Shown piece after piece: positions 8,529 through 16,682 of a DNA stretch of 37,507 nucleotides. Numbering within the stretch: position 1 is the first letter of the stretch; each line of letters opens with the position of its first letter. The position numbers were made by a program, and so were the translations under genes. The notes below the pieces were generated by a model. It saw only the letters and a program-made list of their open reading frames with translations, did no database searches and was not told the DNA's origin. The DNA is taken from positions 1-37,507 of the forward strand of contig DFFQ01000007.1 of the NCBI GenBank assembly GCA_002371025.1, written 5' to 3'. This DNA is from Lachnospiraceae bacterium UBA3772. Lineage in GTDB: Bacteria; Bacillota; Clostridia; Lachnospirales; Lachnospiraceae.

Positions 8529-8557
8529 TTGACTTTATTTAGTCATCAAAATATAAT
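8529..8557 (+). promoter_or_regulatory. Promoter of the GlnA-like/ANTAR gene pair
   Basis: TTGACT (8529-8534), a 17-base spacer and a perfect TATAAT (8552-8557). The leader from about 8564 to 8644 contains a small hairpin (CGGA with TCCG, extended by TTTAT with ATAAA) but no terminator or hexaloop. This operon is therefore probably not under the antitermination proposed for glnN and gltB. Confidence 0.75.
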
Positions 8558-8644
8558 TTCTACATATTTTTTATTTCTGATATGATTAGTTTATCGGAAT
8601 TTAAGCATTCTCCGAAATAAAGAAAAAAACAAGGGAGATCAAAT

Positions 8645-9856
8645 ATGTCATATACCGCAGAAGACGTTTTAGAATACGTAGCTGAAGAAGACGTAAAGTT
8701 TATCCGTCTTGCATTCCTTGATGTTAACGGAATTCATAGAAACCTTTCAATTCTTCCAGCTGAATTAAAGAAAGCATTTAATTTTGGAATTCCAATCGAC
8801 GCTACAGCAATCGATGTTTTCCATAAAGTAACAGGATCAGATCTTTTACTTCATCCAGATCCATCTACTCTTTCAGTTTTACCTTGGAGACCTGAACATG
8901 GACGCGTAGTAAGAATGTATTGCAGTCTTACTTATCCTGATGGACGCCCATTTGAATGCGACACCAGATCTCTTCTTAAGAAGGCAGTAAGTGATGCTAA
9001 AGCATGTGGCTTAGAGTTTACTTTTGGATCAGAGATGGAATTCTATCTTTTTAAATTAGATGATGACGGCAATAAGACTTTCGAGCCTTATGATAATGCT
9101 TCTTATCTTGATATTGCTCCAGAAGATAAGGGAGAAAATATCCGTCGTGAGATCTGTCTTACATTAGAGCAGATGGATATCATCCCTCTTTCATCTCATC
9201 ATGAGATCGGCCCTGGCCAGCATGCAATTAATTTTATACATGGAGACCCTATCACTGCCGCAGACAATGCAGTTACATTTAAAAATGTAGTTGAGACAGT
9301 TGCCGGCCGTAATGGACTCTGGGCTTCATTTGCGCCAAAGCCACTCAAGGATAAAGCTGGTTCTGCCTTCAGAGTTATCATGTCAGCCAGAGATTCTAAA
9401 GGTGAATTCCCTGCTGAACCGATCATTGGAGGTCTTTTAGATAAGATACCTGAAATGATGGCTTTTCTTAATCCTATTGATGATTCATATAGAAGACTTG
9501 GTACCAGCCGTGCCCCACTCTATATTTCCTGGTCAAAGGATAATCGCTCTCAGCTTATCCGTTTCCAGAATACAGATATAGCAAATCCTAAAATTATCCT
9601 TAGATCACCTGATCCACAGGCAAATCCTTATATAACATTTGCCCTTATGATCTATGCAGCTCTTGACGGATTAAAGAATAATACAAAGCCTATGGATCCG
9701 GTTAGTTTTGATCTTCAGGATGCTACTTCACAGGAAGTATCTTCTCTTACAAAACTTCCTGAGACGATCTCTATTGCAAAGAACATTATGAAGAACAGCT
9801 TCTTTATAAAGGATATCGTTCCAGAAGAGATCATACGTCTTTATCTTGAGAAATAA
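8645..9856 (+). CDS. Glutamine synthetase-like protein, probable pseudoenzyme
   Basis: The fold is type I glutamine synthetase, but at 403 residues it is about 40 shorter than Bacillus GlnA, with the C-terminal end missing. Aligned by motif to the GSI family, metal ligands E130 and E132 (GSEMEF) and E187 (HHEIGPGQ) remain. The second Glu of GQHEIDF is A194, the His of GSGMH is R243 (AGSAFR), and the Glu of RIELR is I318 (KIILR). The catalytic flap Glu of GYEAP is R289 (TSRAP). Three of six metal ligands and the ammonium-binding Glu are thus gone, while RSPDPQANPY and NRSQLIRF are kept. I infer loss of synthetase activity with ligand binding possibly kept. It has its own strong promoter and AGGGAGA site and is followed 71 bases later by an ANTAR regulator, pointing to a sensing role. 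An altered substrate range is the alternative. Confidence 0.88.
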   Translation: MSYTAEDVLEYVAEEDVKFIRLAFLDVNGIHRNLSILPAELKKAFNFGIPIDATAIDVFHKVTGSDLLLHPDPSTLSVLPWRPEHGRVVRMYCSLTYPDGRPFECDTRSLLKKAVSDAKACGLEFTFGSEMEFYLFKLDDDGNKTFEPYDNASYLDIAPEDKGENIRREICLTLEQMDIIPLSSHHEIGPGQHAINFIHGDPITAADNAVTFKNVVETVAGRNGLWASFAPKPLKDKAGSAFRVIMSARDSKGEFPAEPIIGGLLDKIPEMMAFLNPIDDSYRRLGTSRAPLYISWSKDNRSQLIRFQNTDIANPKIILRSPDPQANPYITFALMIYAALDGLKNNTKPMDPVSFDLQDATSQEVSSLTKLPETISIAKNIMKNSFFIKDIVPEEIIRLYLEK

Positions 9857-9927
9857 ACTATTGAAATAACTACGTAAAGATATAAATCCCGTAATAAATA
9901 TCAGCGGGATAGCATGAGGTTTTTTAA

Positions 9928-10515
9928 ATGCCATTATTAGAACATACATACAGCCTTCTTATCATTTCATCATCAGAAGGCTTTACAACATCATTTAAAA
10001 ACATCATACCAAAACAACGTTTTTCCAAAATTTCCGTTGCTACAAACGAAACAGAGGCCAGACGAAACCTGGTCTCTGATAATTTTGATCTTATTATAAT
10101 CAATTCTCCTCTCTGCGGCGAATCAGCCCAAAGATTAGCAATCGACCTTGGAAGCAACAAAACAACAGTAGTTCTCCTTTGTGTTAAAAATGATATCCAG
10201 TCGGAAATCTATTCTGCTGTTTCAATCCACGGAATCCTTACTGTAGCAAAACCAATCTCTAGAACCATCGTTCTTGAAACAATTGATGATATGTGTGCTT
10301 ACCACGAAAGACTGAGACGTCTTGCAAAAAAGACCACATCTCTCGAAACAAAAATGCAGGAAATCCGTCTCGTAAACCGTGCAAAATGGCTCCTCATCGA
10401 AAACGAACATATGTCTGAAGACGAAGCCCACCATTATATTGAAAAATATGCCATGGATCACAGCCTTTCCAAGGGAGAAGTGGCTGAAATCATCAAACAA
10501 AAATATGGTGAATAG
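9928..10515 (+). CDS. ANTAR-domain antiterminator with pseudo-receiver (AmiR/NasR type)
   Basis: This RNA-binding regulator would stabilise hexaloop hairpins in nascent mRNA and prevent termination. The N-terminal half (about 1-125) is a degenerate receiver: the acidic pair is replaced by S14-S16, the phosphorylated Asp is N59 (DLIIINSPL), and only K108 (VAKPI) remains. A helical linker leads to the ANTAR domain (about 138-192), with VNRAKWLLIENEHMSEDEA and SLSKGEVAEII. It cannot be phosphorylated in the usual way, which resembles AmiR, whose control is by contact with AmiC. It lies directly after the degenerate glutamine synthetase gene. A weak hairpin (ATCCCG/CGGGAT, 9886-9910) sits between them, and GAGG precedes the ATG. 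Predicted targets are the glnN and gltB leaders. It resembles clostridial NitR-like regulators in context. Confidence 0.9.
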   Translation: MPLLEHTYSLLIISSSEGFTTSFKNIIPKQRFSKISVATNETEARRNLVSDNFDLIIINSPLCGESAQRLAIDLGSNKTTVVLLCVKNDIQSEIYSAVSIHGILTVAKPISRTIVLETIDDMCAYHERLRRLAKKTTSLETKMQEIRLVNRAKWLLIENEHMSEDEAHHYIEKYAMDHSLSKGEVAEIIKQKYGE

Positions 10516-10517
10516 TA

Positions 10518-10809
10518 TTATTTTGTCTCGAAATAATATAGATATACATCCTCTAATCTTATTTCATCCGTCGACAATCTGAACCCTTCTGGAAGTGTTT
10601 CAAACATTTTCCTAAAATAATACTTCCCTTGTTTTCTAACTATATTTCCTCCGGAGTATGTTATCAGTGATGAGATTCATAAGGGTTGATTTTCCGGCAC
10701 CATTAGGCCCTAAAAGTCCATATATTCCCGGCGTAAAACAATAATTAAATCTGTTAAGCGCCGTCACTTTATTATATTTTTTTGTAAGATCAGTTATTTT
10801 TAATTCCAT
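10518..10809 (-). pseudogene. ABC transporter ATP-binding protein, remnant with internal deletion
   Basis: The first 57 codons (MELKITDLTKKYNKVTALNR, with Walker A GLLGPNGAGKST) are a normal ABC-2-type ATPase N-terminus. The frame then breaks, and a second frame gives a typical C-terminal end (FRKMFETLPEGFRLS, LEDVYLYYF). The signature motif, Walker B and H-loop, roughly 150 residues, are deleted. It lies convergent to the ANTAR gene, only 2 bases from its stop. Confidence 0.75.
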
Positions 10810-10829
10810 TATTTTTTAACCCGTTCTCC

Positions 10830-11275
10830 CTAAACTTCTTCTCTTCCCTCTATTAAGTAATAAGCCATCATGAGAAGTGCCGCGAGTATTCCAGCTACAA
10901 ACATAGCAAGTCCCGGACCATAATCCCTCATGATATTATTAAAGATAAACGCCTGGGCAAATGTAACATTTCCCATAAAATCTATTCCAAGATATGCAAG
11001 AGTATCAGGAAGAATCAAAATGAGCACTGCAACCATTAACCCTTTTATCCCTCCCATTTTATCCGCTAAAAGACTGACAAAAAACCCAAACGCCGCAAGC
11101 AACAGACTCTGCATTAAAATAAAAAGAATATAGAATCCCGCTATTGAAATATGAAGTCTAAAATCCTCAAACGACCGGATGCTTTGTACCGTCGCTCCAA
11201 GATTTTTAAATTTATAATTGTTACTAATTTCTATTATTCTAAATATGAAAGAAACTACGGTTATAATAAATGCTA
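10830..11275 (-). pseudogene. ABC-2 permease remnant, 5'-truncated
   Basis: A continuous frame without a plausible start runs from inside the end of the cation efflux gene to 10830. It encodes hydrophobic segments (IIAFIITVVSFIF, ISIAGFYILFILM, a final helix MFVAGILAALLMMAYYLI) typical of the last half of an ABC-2 membrane subunit. It is followed 20 bases later by the broken ATPase, so the two are the residue of one lost exporter. An ATG at 11114 could still give a 94-residue membrane protein, but no ribosome site supports it. Confidence 0.6.
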
Positions 11276-12403
11276 TTATTTTGAAACACTTTCATGACCT
11301 GTGCCATGATCTATCTCGATATTTATTCTTACATCCGGATATCTTCTAGTTAAATCATCCATAATCTTACTCTTCAGATCCTCATCACTCATATAAAATT
11401 TAAATGGAACCAGAAGATCAAACATCATCCTCTTTTCCACATCTGTCTTTTCTAACTGGAAATCATGTATAGATAAATCCTTGCTGATGTTTTTTACTAT
11501 TCCTTTAACTATCGTCTTCGCTTTATCGGTCTCGCTGTCATCAATGATAACAGGGTCAACGTGAATAGATACTTTACATCCCATGCTTTCTTCTACTCTT
11601 CTTTCCGCCGCATCTATTATCTTATGGGCTTCAATCATTGTATAGGAAGAAGGAAGTTCCGCATGAAGATATACATAGATCCTTCCCGGACCATAGTCAT
11701 GCACTATAAGATCATGTATCCCTAAAATACGCTGGTCTTTAAGTACCAGTCCCATAATATCTGACGTATATTCATCATCTGCCGGCCTTCCGAGAAGTGG
11801 ATATAAAGTCTCCTTCATTGCAGAAAGTCCTGTATATATGATAAATACAGCCACTACAACTCCACCGATTCCATCAATATGAAGTCCTGTAAAATGTTCC
11901 ACTAAGACAGATGTAAGAACAAATGAAGTCGCTATACAATCTGACTGACTGTCTTTAACCACTGCACTTAAAGTCTCTGAATTAACAGTTTTATTAATAT
12001 GGTAGTTATATGCAGCCATAAAAGCTTTTACCATAATTGAAAGAATAAGTATCGCTATAGCAAGACCGCTTAATTTTACATCTGTCGGGTGAAGGATCTT
12101 TACAAATGATTTTCTAAATAATTCTGCACCAACAATTATTATCATTACAGATATGCTGGTTCCTGCTATATATTCAATTCTCCCATGACCATAGGGGTGT
12201 TCTGTATCTGCTGGTTTTTCAGCCAGTTTAAATCCGATAAGAGTAACAACTGATGACGCTGCATCACTTAAGTTATTAAATGCATCCGCGCTTATGGATA
12301 AGGCATTCGTTATGATTCCTGCGAAGAATTTAACAAGAAAAAGGAAGATATTAAGAACTATCCCAACCAGTCCTGCTTTTTGTCCTAATTTATTTCTTTC
12401 CAC
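11276..12403 (-). CDS. Cation diffusion facilitator (CDF) family metal efflux protein
   Basis: This membrane protein should exchange divalent metal ions (Zn, Fe, Mn or similar) for protons. It has about six membrane segments, the metal-site motif SADAFNNLSDAASS in helix 2, HPYGHGRIEY in the loop after helix 2, and D-x3-D-type residues in helix 5 (VVKDSQSD). A cytosolic C-terminal domain (from about 205) carries HDLIVHDYGPGR and HIDAAER-like residues, then an extra 90-residue tail ending HGTGHESVSK. The start is a GTG with GGAGG upstream; no better ATG is in frame. Its 3' end runs into an ABC permease remnant, so the downstream junction is a rearrangement. Metal specificity cannot be read from the sequence. 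Confidence 0.9.
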   Translation of the reverse strand: MERNKLGQKAGLVGIVLNIFLFLVKFFAGIITNALSISADAFNNLSDAASSVVTLIGFKLAEKPADTEHPYGHGRIEYIAGTSISVMIIIVGAELFRKSFVKILHPTDVKLSGLAIAILILSIMVKAFMAAYNYHINKTVNSETLSAVVKDSQSDCIATSFVLTSVLVEHFTGLHIDGIGGVVVAVFIIYTGLSAMKETLYPLLGRPADDEYTSDIMGLVLKDQRILGIHDLIVHDYGPGRIYVYLHAELPSSYTMIEAHKIIDAAERRVEESMGCKVSIHVDPVIIDDSETDKAKTIVKGIVKNISKDLSIHDFQLEKTDVEKRMMFDLLVPFKFYMSDEDLKSKIMDDLTRRYPDVRINIEIDHGTGHESVSK

Positions 12404-12552
12404 TATTTCATCGCCTCCATATCAACTTTCATCTTATATTTCACACCAAATTTACTAATTGTTTTATTTTTGTTAATTTTCTGTTCATATTTCTAGGTTA
12501 TCTTATACATAAAGTTTTTTCGTAACTCTCTCATTTATTTATTGTTTATTGT

Positions 12553-12590
12553 AAAGAAAAACCTCGTCAGATTTGGCGAGGTTTTTCTTT
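12553..12590. terminator. Terminator after the response regulator gene
   Basis: Perfect 14-base arms AAAGAAAAACCTCG (12553-12566) and CGAGGTTTTTCTTT (12577-12590) with a 10-base loop. It ends the ABC/two-component operon and works in both directions. Confidence 0.85.
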
Positions 12591-12645
12591 ATGTTTCCAC
12601 TAAACTAAAAAAAATCCTTCAGCCCCGTTACACTGTAATTTGTCC

Positions 12646-13275
12646 CTAATGTTTAAGATAAAAGATTGCAAGCTGTGTTCTGTCTCTTATCTCCAGCTTC
12701 TCTAATATAACCGATATATAATTTCTTACTGTTCCAAGAGAAAGGAAAAGCTTATCCGCTATCTCCTGATTGGAAAGCCCTTCAGCCACCAGCTGGATCA
12801 CTGCATACTCCTTATCTGTGATCCCCGCCGCACTATAATCAAAGGAACTGCTTTTGCTCTGCATTATATCCGGTATTCTTTCAACTACTGCCCCCCCAAA
12901 TACAGTCTGTCCCGACATCGCCGCCCTAAGGCTTTCAGGAAGAGCCTTATAATCCTGTTTTAAAAGATACCCTCTTACGCCTATTTTTAGCGCCTGTACG
13001 ATATATTCCTCATCTGAAAATGTAGTAAGAAGTAATATCACTGCATCTTTATATTTTGCTAAAACCTCTTTTGCCGCTTCAAGCCCATTCATTTTAGGCA
13101 TTCTGATATCCATAAGTATGATATCCGGCTTCATTTCTTCATAAAGAGGAAGTGCCTTACTTCCATCATGCCCCTCCGCAACAACCTCAAACTCATCATC
13201 TGCCTGAAGTATCATCTTTAGCGACATGGTTATAAGTTCATCATCATCTATTATAATAATCTTTTTCTTTCCCAT
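12646..13275 (-). CDS. NarL/LuxR-family response regulator
   Basis: Receiver domain (about 5-120): acidic IIDDD (9-13), phosphoacceptor D56 (LMDIRMPKMNG), T83/T84 and K105. A LuxR-type helix-turn-helix fills about 145-205 (LSNQEIADKLFLSLGTVRNY). The 209-residue size is normal. It is the last gene of an operon with its kinase (102 bases upstream) and an ABC-2 exporter, in the pattern of Bacillus LnrJK-LnrLMN (formerly YfiJK-LMN), where the pair switches on the exporter in response to membrane-active antibiotics. It has a separate upstream region with the palindrome CTGACA-TT-TGTCAG, which also occurs before the exporter genes and is its likely binding site. The inducing signal is unknown. Confidence 0.95.
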   Translation of the reverse strand: MGKKKIIIIDDDELITMSLKMILQADDEFEVVAEGHDGSKALPLYEEMKPDIILMDIRMPKMNGLEAAKEVLAKYKDAVILLLTTFSDEEYIVQALKIGVRGYLLKQDYKALPESLRAAMSGQTVFGGAVVERIPDIMQSKSSSFDYSAAGITDKEYAVIQLVAEGLSNQEIADKLFLSLGTVRNYISVILEKLEIRDRTQLAIFYLKH

Positions 13276-13335
13276 AATGTCCTCACCCTTATTATTCTAT
13301 ACAAGCATACTAAATCCTACCTATCATGACTCATC

Positions 13336-13349
13336 CTGACATTTGTCAG
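13336..13349. promoter_or_regulatory. Putative response-regulator operator, copy 1
   Basis: CTGACA-TT-TGTCAG, perfect 6-base arms with a TT centre, in the gap between the kinase and regulator genes. The 12-base core TGACATTTGTCA is shared exactly with the site at 17774-17791 before the exporter genes. It lies upstream of a possible -10 (TATAGAAT) of the regulator gene. Confidence 0.55.
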
Positions 13350-13377
13350 CAATCTAAGCCATTGTGTCATTATTAGA

Positions 13378-14379
13378 TCATTTTATCGGAACCCTTACAA
13401 ACAAGGTAAATCCCTGGTCCATATAGATATTTAGATCTCCTCCGAGGTCTTCAACCCTGTCTTTAATATTTATCAGACCAATGCCACTTTCTCTTCTATC
13501 CTCACTACATAGATTTGAAATGATCCTTTGAGCCTCATCTTTATCTATAACTCCATTATCATAAATTTTTAGTTCTGTATACCCCAGAATCTGATGCAAC
13601 AAAATCTCCGCTTCATTTCCATTACTGTGGTGACTGATATTTGCCACCGCCTCTCGAAGGATACCAATAAAGGCCAGCTTTACTTCATTTGAAAGTTTCA
13701 TCTCTAAATCAATATCCAGGCTCACCTTAAAATCCGGTATTTCCTTTATTATTTCTTTCACAGATTTACCTATATCTATAGAATCATCATGAAGATCATG
13801 GACACTCTGTCTCATCTCCCTCATGGCATCATTCAAGGTCGCATCCAGCATTTGAAGCTGTGGTGCTATTTTTTCATCGCTGTTTATCGTCTTTATTGCT
13901 CCAAGAAGAAGTATGCCACGACTAAGCATATGCCCTACATGATCATGAATATCTCTTGCTATCCTGTTTCTTTCAGTAAGGATAGCCACGTGCTCTCTTT
14001 CCTCAGTTTCAGCAATCAGGCTTCTTTGCTTGCTCTGAAATATCATTTCTTTTTTTCTAGCTTTATCTTCTGACATATGAAGTCTATTTCTAAAACTCTC
14101 GATCATATTAGAAATCTTAAATATTATAAAACTGCTTATAAAGAAAAATATCGATGCTATCAGTCTGTAATAAATATGATCCGGCTTACTAATGATAAGC
14201 TCTATCCAGTAGATAACAAATGTAAGAAAGTAACCTTCTTTCTTTTTTAAATATCCAAGCTCCAATATAATCAGAAAAAAGATGGACATGACGACATTTT
14301 GTGTCGTCACGCCATCTACATTTTGTAAGAATATTAATTCAAATGCTATTAAAATCGGTGTTATAAGATCATAATACAT
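13378..14379 (-). CDS. Sensor histidine kinase (HisKA_3, NarL-partner type)
   Basis: The N-terminal 90 residues form several membrane helices with almost no extracellular domain, typical of kinases that sense membrane stress or an ABC transporter. A short coiled linker leads to the dimerisation domain with the phosphorylated H145 (RIARDIHDHVGHML). The ATPase domain has REAVANISHHSNGNEA (N box) and GIGLINIKDRVEDLGG (G box). At 333 residues it is complete. Its start overlaps the end of the second permease gene by 11 bases, so it is translationally coupled to the exporter. It should phosphorylate the regulator encoded next. A strong inverted repeat lies inside its early coding region. Confidence 0.94.
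   Translation of the reverse strand: MYYDLITPILIAFELIFLQNVDGVTTQNVVMSIFFLIILELGYLKKKEGYFLTFVIYWIELIISKPDHIYYRLIASIFFFISSFIIFKISNMIESFRNRLHMSEDKARKKEMIFQSKQRSLIAETEEREHVAILTERNRIARDIHDHVGHMLSRGILLLGAIKTINSDEKIAPQLQMLDATLNDAMREMRQSVHDLHDDSIDIGKSVKEIIKEIPDFKVSLDIDLEMKLSNEVKLAFIGILREAVANISHHSNGNEAEILLHQILGYTELKIYDNGVIDKDEAQRIISNLCSEDRRESGIGLINIKDRVEDLGGDLNIYMDQGFTLFVRVPIK
14281..14316. repeat. Inverted repeat inside the histidine kinase gene
   Basis: TGACGACA and TGTCGTCA (8-base perfect arms, 5-base loop), extended outward by GATGG/CCATC. It falls in codons about 22-33 of the kinase. It could form an mRNA hairpin that lowers kinase translation, or be a chance product of codon choice. Confidence 0.5.
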
Positions 14380-15538
14380 ACTTTTCCTTTTTACGAACTA
14401 CTACAAGTCCCCCCAGCATAAGAACTACTGCAAATAAGATCTGCATAAGAAGTGCCACTGTAAATCCATTTTCCCAGATTGTTCCTAATTTATTTGCATC
14501 TATCACTTCAGTTCCTTCCACGTACCAATAAACCGGTAAGAACTTTGCTATCTTAAGCACTGATTTTGCCATAAAAGCTCTTTCAACAAATACTCCGCAG
14601 ACGAAACTCATTCCAAGGCATGTCATATTGGCCAGCATATCAATGACCCCTTTTTCTTTTGTAAAAGCAGAGAGGAAATATGCCAGTGAAACTCCCACTA
14701 AAACCAGTGCAGCCTCATTAAGTGAATAATACCATATTTTACTTAAATCCGCACCCTTACCAGCAAAAATACTTGATGAAATAACCATGATAGCACCAAT
14801 TGCAAATCCGAAAGTTAAGATAGAAAGGATCACTTCCACATCTTTTCTTGTATTTGATACCTGGCTTACTATAAGTCTTGCCTTAACATCCTTATCCTTA
14901 AATACTTCAAGGATTGCTGCAACGCCTATGCAAAGCAGCATAAGACTTGAATATGCATTAAAAGTAAAGAGCCCTGATAATACTGATTTTTCGCTCTTCT
15001 TTTCACTCTTTACCATATCTACTTCAGAATCATTTTTAAGGATATTTTCTTTTGCCATATCAGCAGCTTCTTCTTCACTATATCCTGCCTCAAGAAATGT
15101 TTCTACATCTGCAAGATACATATTGATCCTTCTTGACATAAGTACTGATGAAGTAGATGTTTCAAGGGAAAAGTACTCTGCATCTATCCTGCTGCCATTT
15201 ACTAAAGAATCCCCAAATCCTTCTGGGATAACGATAGCATAATCATAAATATCAAAACGAACGCTGTCATTCAGCTTTTTCATATCTTCCTCTGAATAAA
15301 CCATAACCTCTGTTAAAATGTCACTTTCCTTAAGACATTCTATAAGTGTACGGCTTATAACAGAATCATCCTTGTCACAATAAGCAACTTTAATCTGAGT
15401 TAATTCAAATTTTTTCTCATTGGAAGCACTTCCGCTTCTTGCAATGATAGTTCCAAAAACTGCAAATACTATGATATAGCTTATGAGACTTGGCAGTTTT
15501 CTTATTATTGTTTTTATCATCGCCTTATAAACTACCAT
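14369..15538 (-). CDS. ABC-2 type exporter permease, second subunit (LnrN/YfiN-like)
   Basis: The 389 residues give one N-terminal membrane helix (LISYIIVFAVFGTII), a large extracytoplasmic domain (about 35-200) and five more helices, the plan of DrrB/YhgE-like ABC-2 permeases. Transport is driven by the ATPase encoded at 16682. Its start overlaps the first permease gene by 14 bases and its end overlaps the kinase gene by 11, so the five genes form one tight operon. Substrate is unknown; related exporters expel linear polyene or lantibiotic-type compounds. Confidence 0.88.
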   Translation of the reverse strand: MVVYKAMIKTIIRKLPSLISYIIVFAVFGTIIARSGSASNEKKFELTQIKVAYCDKDDSVISRTLIECLKESDILTEVMVYSEEDMKKLNDSVRFDIYDYAIVIPEGFGDSLVNGSRIDAEYFSLETSTSSVLMSRRINMYLADVETFLEAGYSEEEAADMAKENILKNDSEVDMVKSEKKSEKSVLSGLFTFNAYSSLMLLCIGVAAILEVFKDKDVKARLIVSQVSNTRKDVEVILSILTFGFAIGAIMVISSSIFAGKGADLSKIWYYSLNEAALVLVGVSLAYFLSAFTKEKGVIDMLANMTCLGMSFVCGVFVERAFMAKSVLKIAKFLPVYWYVEGTEVIDANKLGTIWENGFTVALLMQILFAVVLMLGGLVVVRKKEKYVL

Positions 15539-16682
15539 AATTTCTCCTCCTTAATAAAAGTGAACTAACTACTACTGATATTATCACCATCGCTATCATG
15601 ATAAATATATCCTGATAAAACCTGCTGTCAGCCCCATAATTTCCTAATCTGTAAAGGCAGTCTGTATAAACTGCTGCAGGATTTATCTTATTTAAGATAG
15701 GTACATTTTTCTCAACAATTTCTTTCATATTTTCTATCATAAGGCCTGATAAGAATGAGCAGAGCATTGAAAAGATAATAGGTATTCCAACTAAAAGAGC
15801 TTCACTCTTAAAAAATGATGCTATCAATGCTCCACTGGATATTCCTACTGCAGAAGCAAGAAATGCTATAAGTATGGCATATCCCACCGGCATTCCAAGA
15901 CTTATCTTAAGTACAAATTCAATATAGAGGATAAGTACTGCTCCTGCTAATCCCTGCAATACAGTACATGCCAGCATTCCTGCAAAAAGTGCTGTCATTT
16001 TGTTTGCCGGTGAACATTCAAATCTCTTTCCTCTTTCTGAAAGGTTGGCACAGAATCCCTGGATCATAGAAGTACACATCCATGAACCAAAGAGAGCTGC
16101 CATTGCAAGGAGGGCGTAATAGTAATTTGTAAAAGGAGAAAGATTATTCTTAAATGTCTTTCTTGTTACATAATCACTTTTCATACTGTCTGTATATTTT
16201 TTTACAGCAGCTTCTATATTTTCAGGATGATCCTTCATTATCTTATTAAACACTTCTTTTCCATTGTTATAGGATTTAAGAATCTCATTTAATAATGTAG
16301 AACTCATACCATTTTTTGTTACGCTGAGTGTGATCTCTGAGTCATTTTCTAAAATTTCTTCCTGAAAAAATCCATCGATTTCTTTATTTTTTAAAGCTTC
16401 CTTTGCCTCTTCTTTTGACATCTTCTGGATGCTTATCAGCTTTTCATCCCCTTCGGCTATCTCTTCTAACATTGAATAAAAGGAAGTATCATTTTCCGCA
16501 TCACTTACGTATGCTATCTCCATTACTTCAAAGTCGTCCGGATTTTCATTATTCTTTATGATATTTCCAAAACCTAAAGAAAATGCTGATACAAGGATTA
16601 TAGGGAAAAGGAAGTTCCAGCCTATGCACCATTTTTGTTTTAACAGATCTTTTAATTGATATATAAATAAATGTCCAAACAT
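15525..16682 (-). CDS. ABC-2 type exporter permease, first subunit (LnrM/YfiM-like)
   Basis: This 385-residue membrane protein has one N-terminal helix, an extracytoplasmic domain rich in acidic residues, then five helices ending in the cytosolic tail LLLRRRNYGSL. It pairs with the second permease to form the channel. Its ATG overlaps the ATPase stop (TAATG), giving translational coupling. Sequence similarity between the two permeases is low, as is usual for such heterodimers. Confidence 0.88.
   Translation of the reverse strand: MFGHLFIYQLKDLLKQKWCIGWNFLFPIILVSAFSLGFGNIIKNNENPDDFEVMEIAYVSDAENDTSFYSMLEEIAEGDEKLISIQKMSKEEAKEALKNKEIDGFFQEEILENDSEITLSVTKNGMSSTLLNEILKSYNNGKEVFNKIMKDHPENIEAAVKKYTDSMKSDYVTRKTFKNNLSPFTNYYYALLAMAALFGSWMCTSMIQGFCANLSERGKRFECSPANKMTALFAGMLACTVLQGLAGAVLILYIEFVLKISLGMPVGYAILIAFLASAVGISSGALIASFFKSEALLVGIPIIFSMLCSFLSGLMIENMKEIVEKNVPILNKINPAAVYTDCLYRLGNYGADSRFYQDIFIMIAMVIISVVVSSLLLRRRNYGSL

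Noticed and set aside
8645..9856. Calling this an ordinary active GlnA
   Set aside because: Four catalytic or metal residues are replaced at conserved motifs and the C-terminus is short, so the plain enzyme call was not made.
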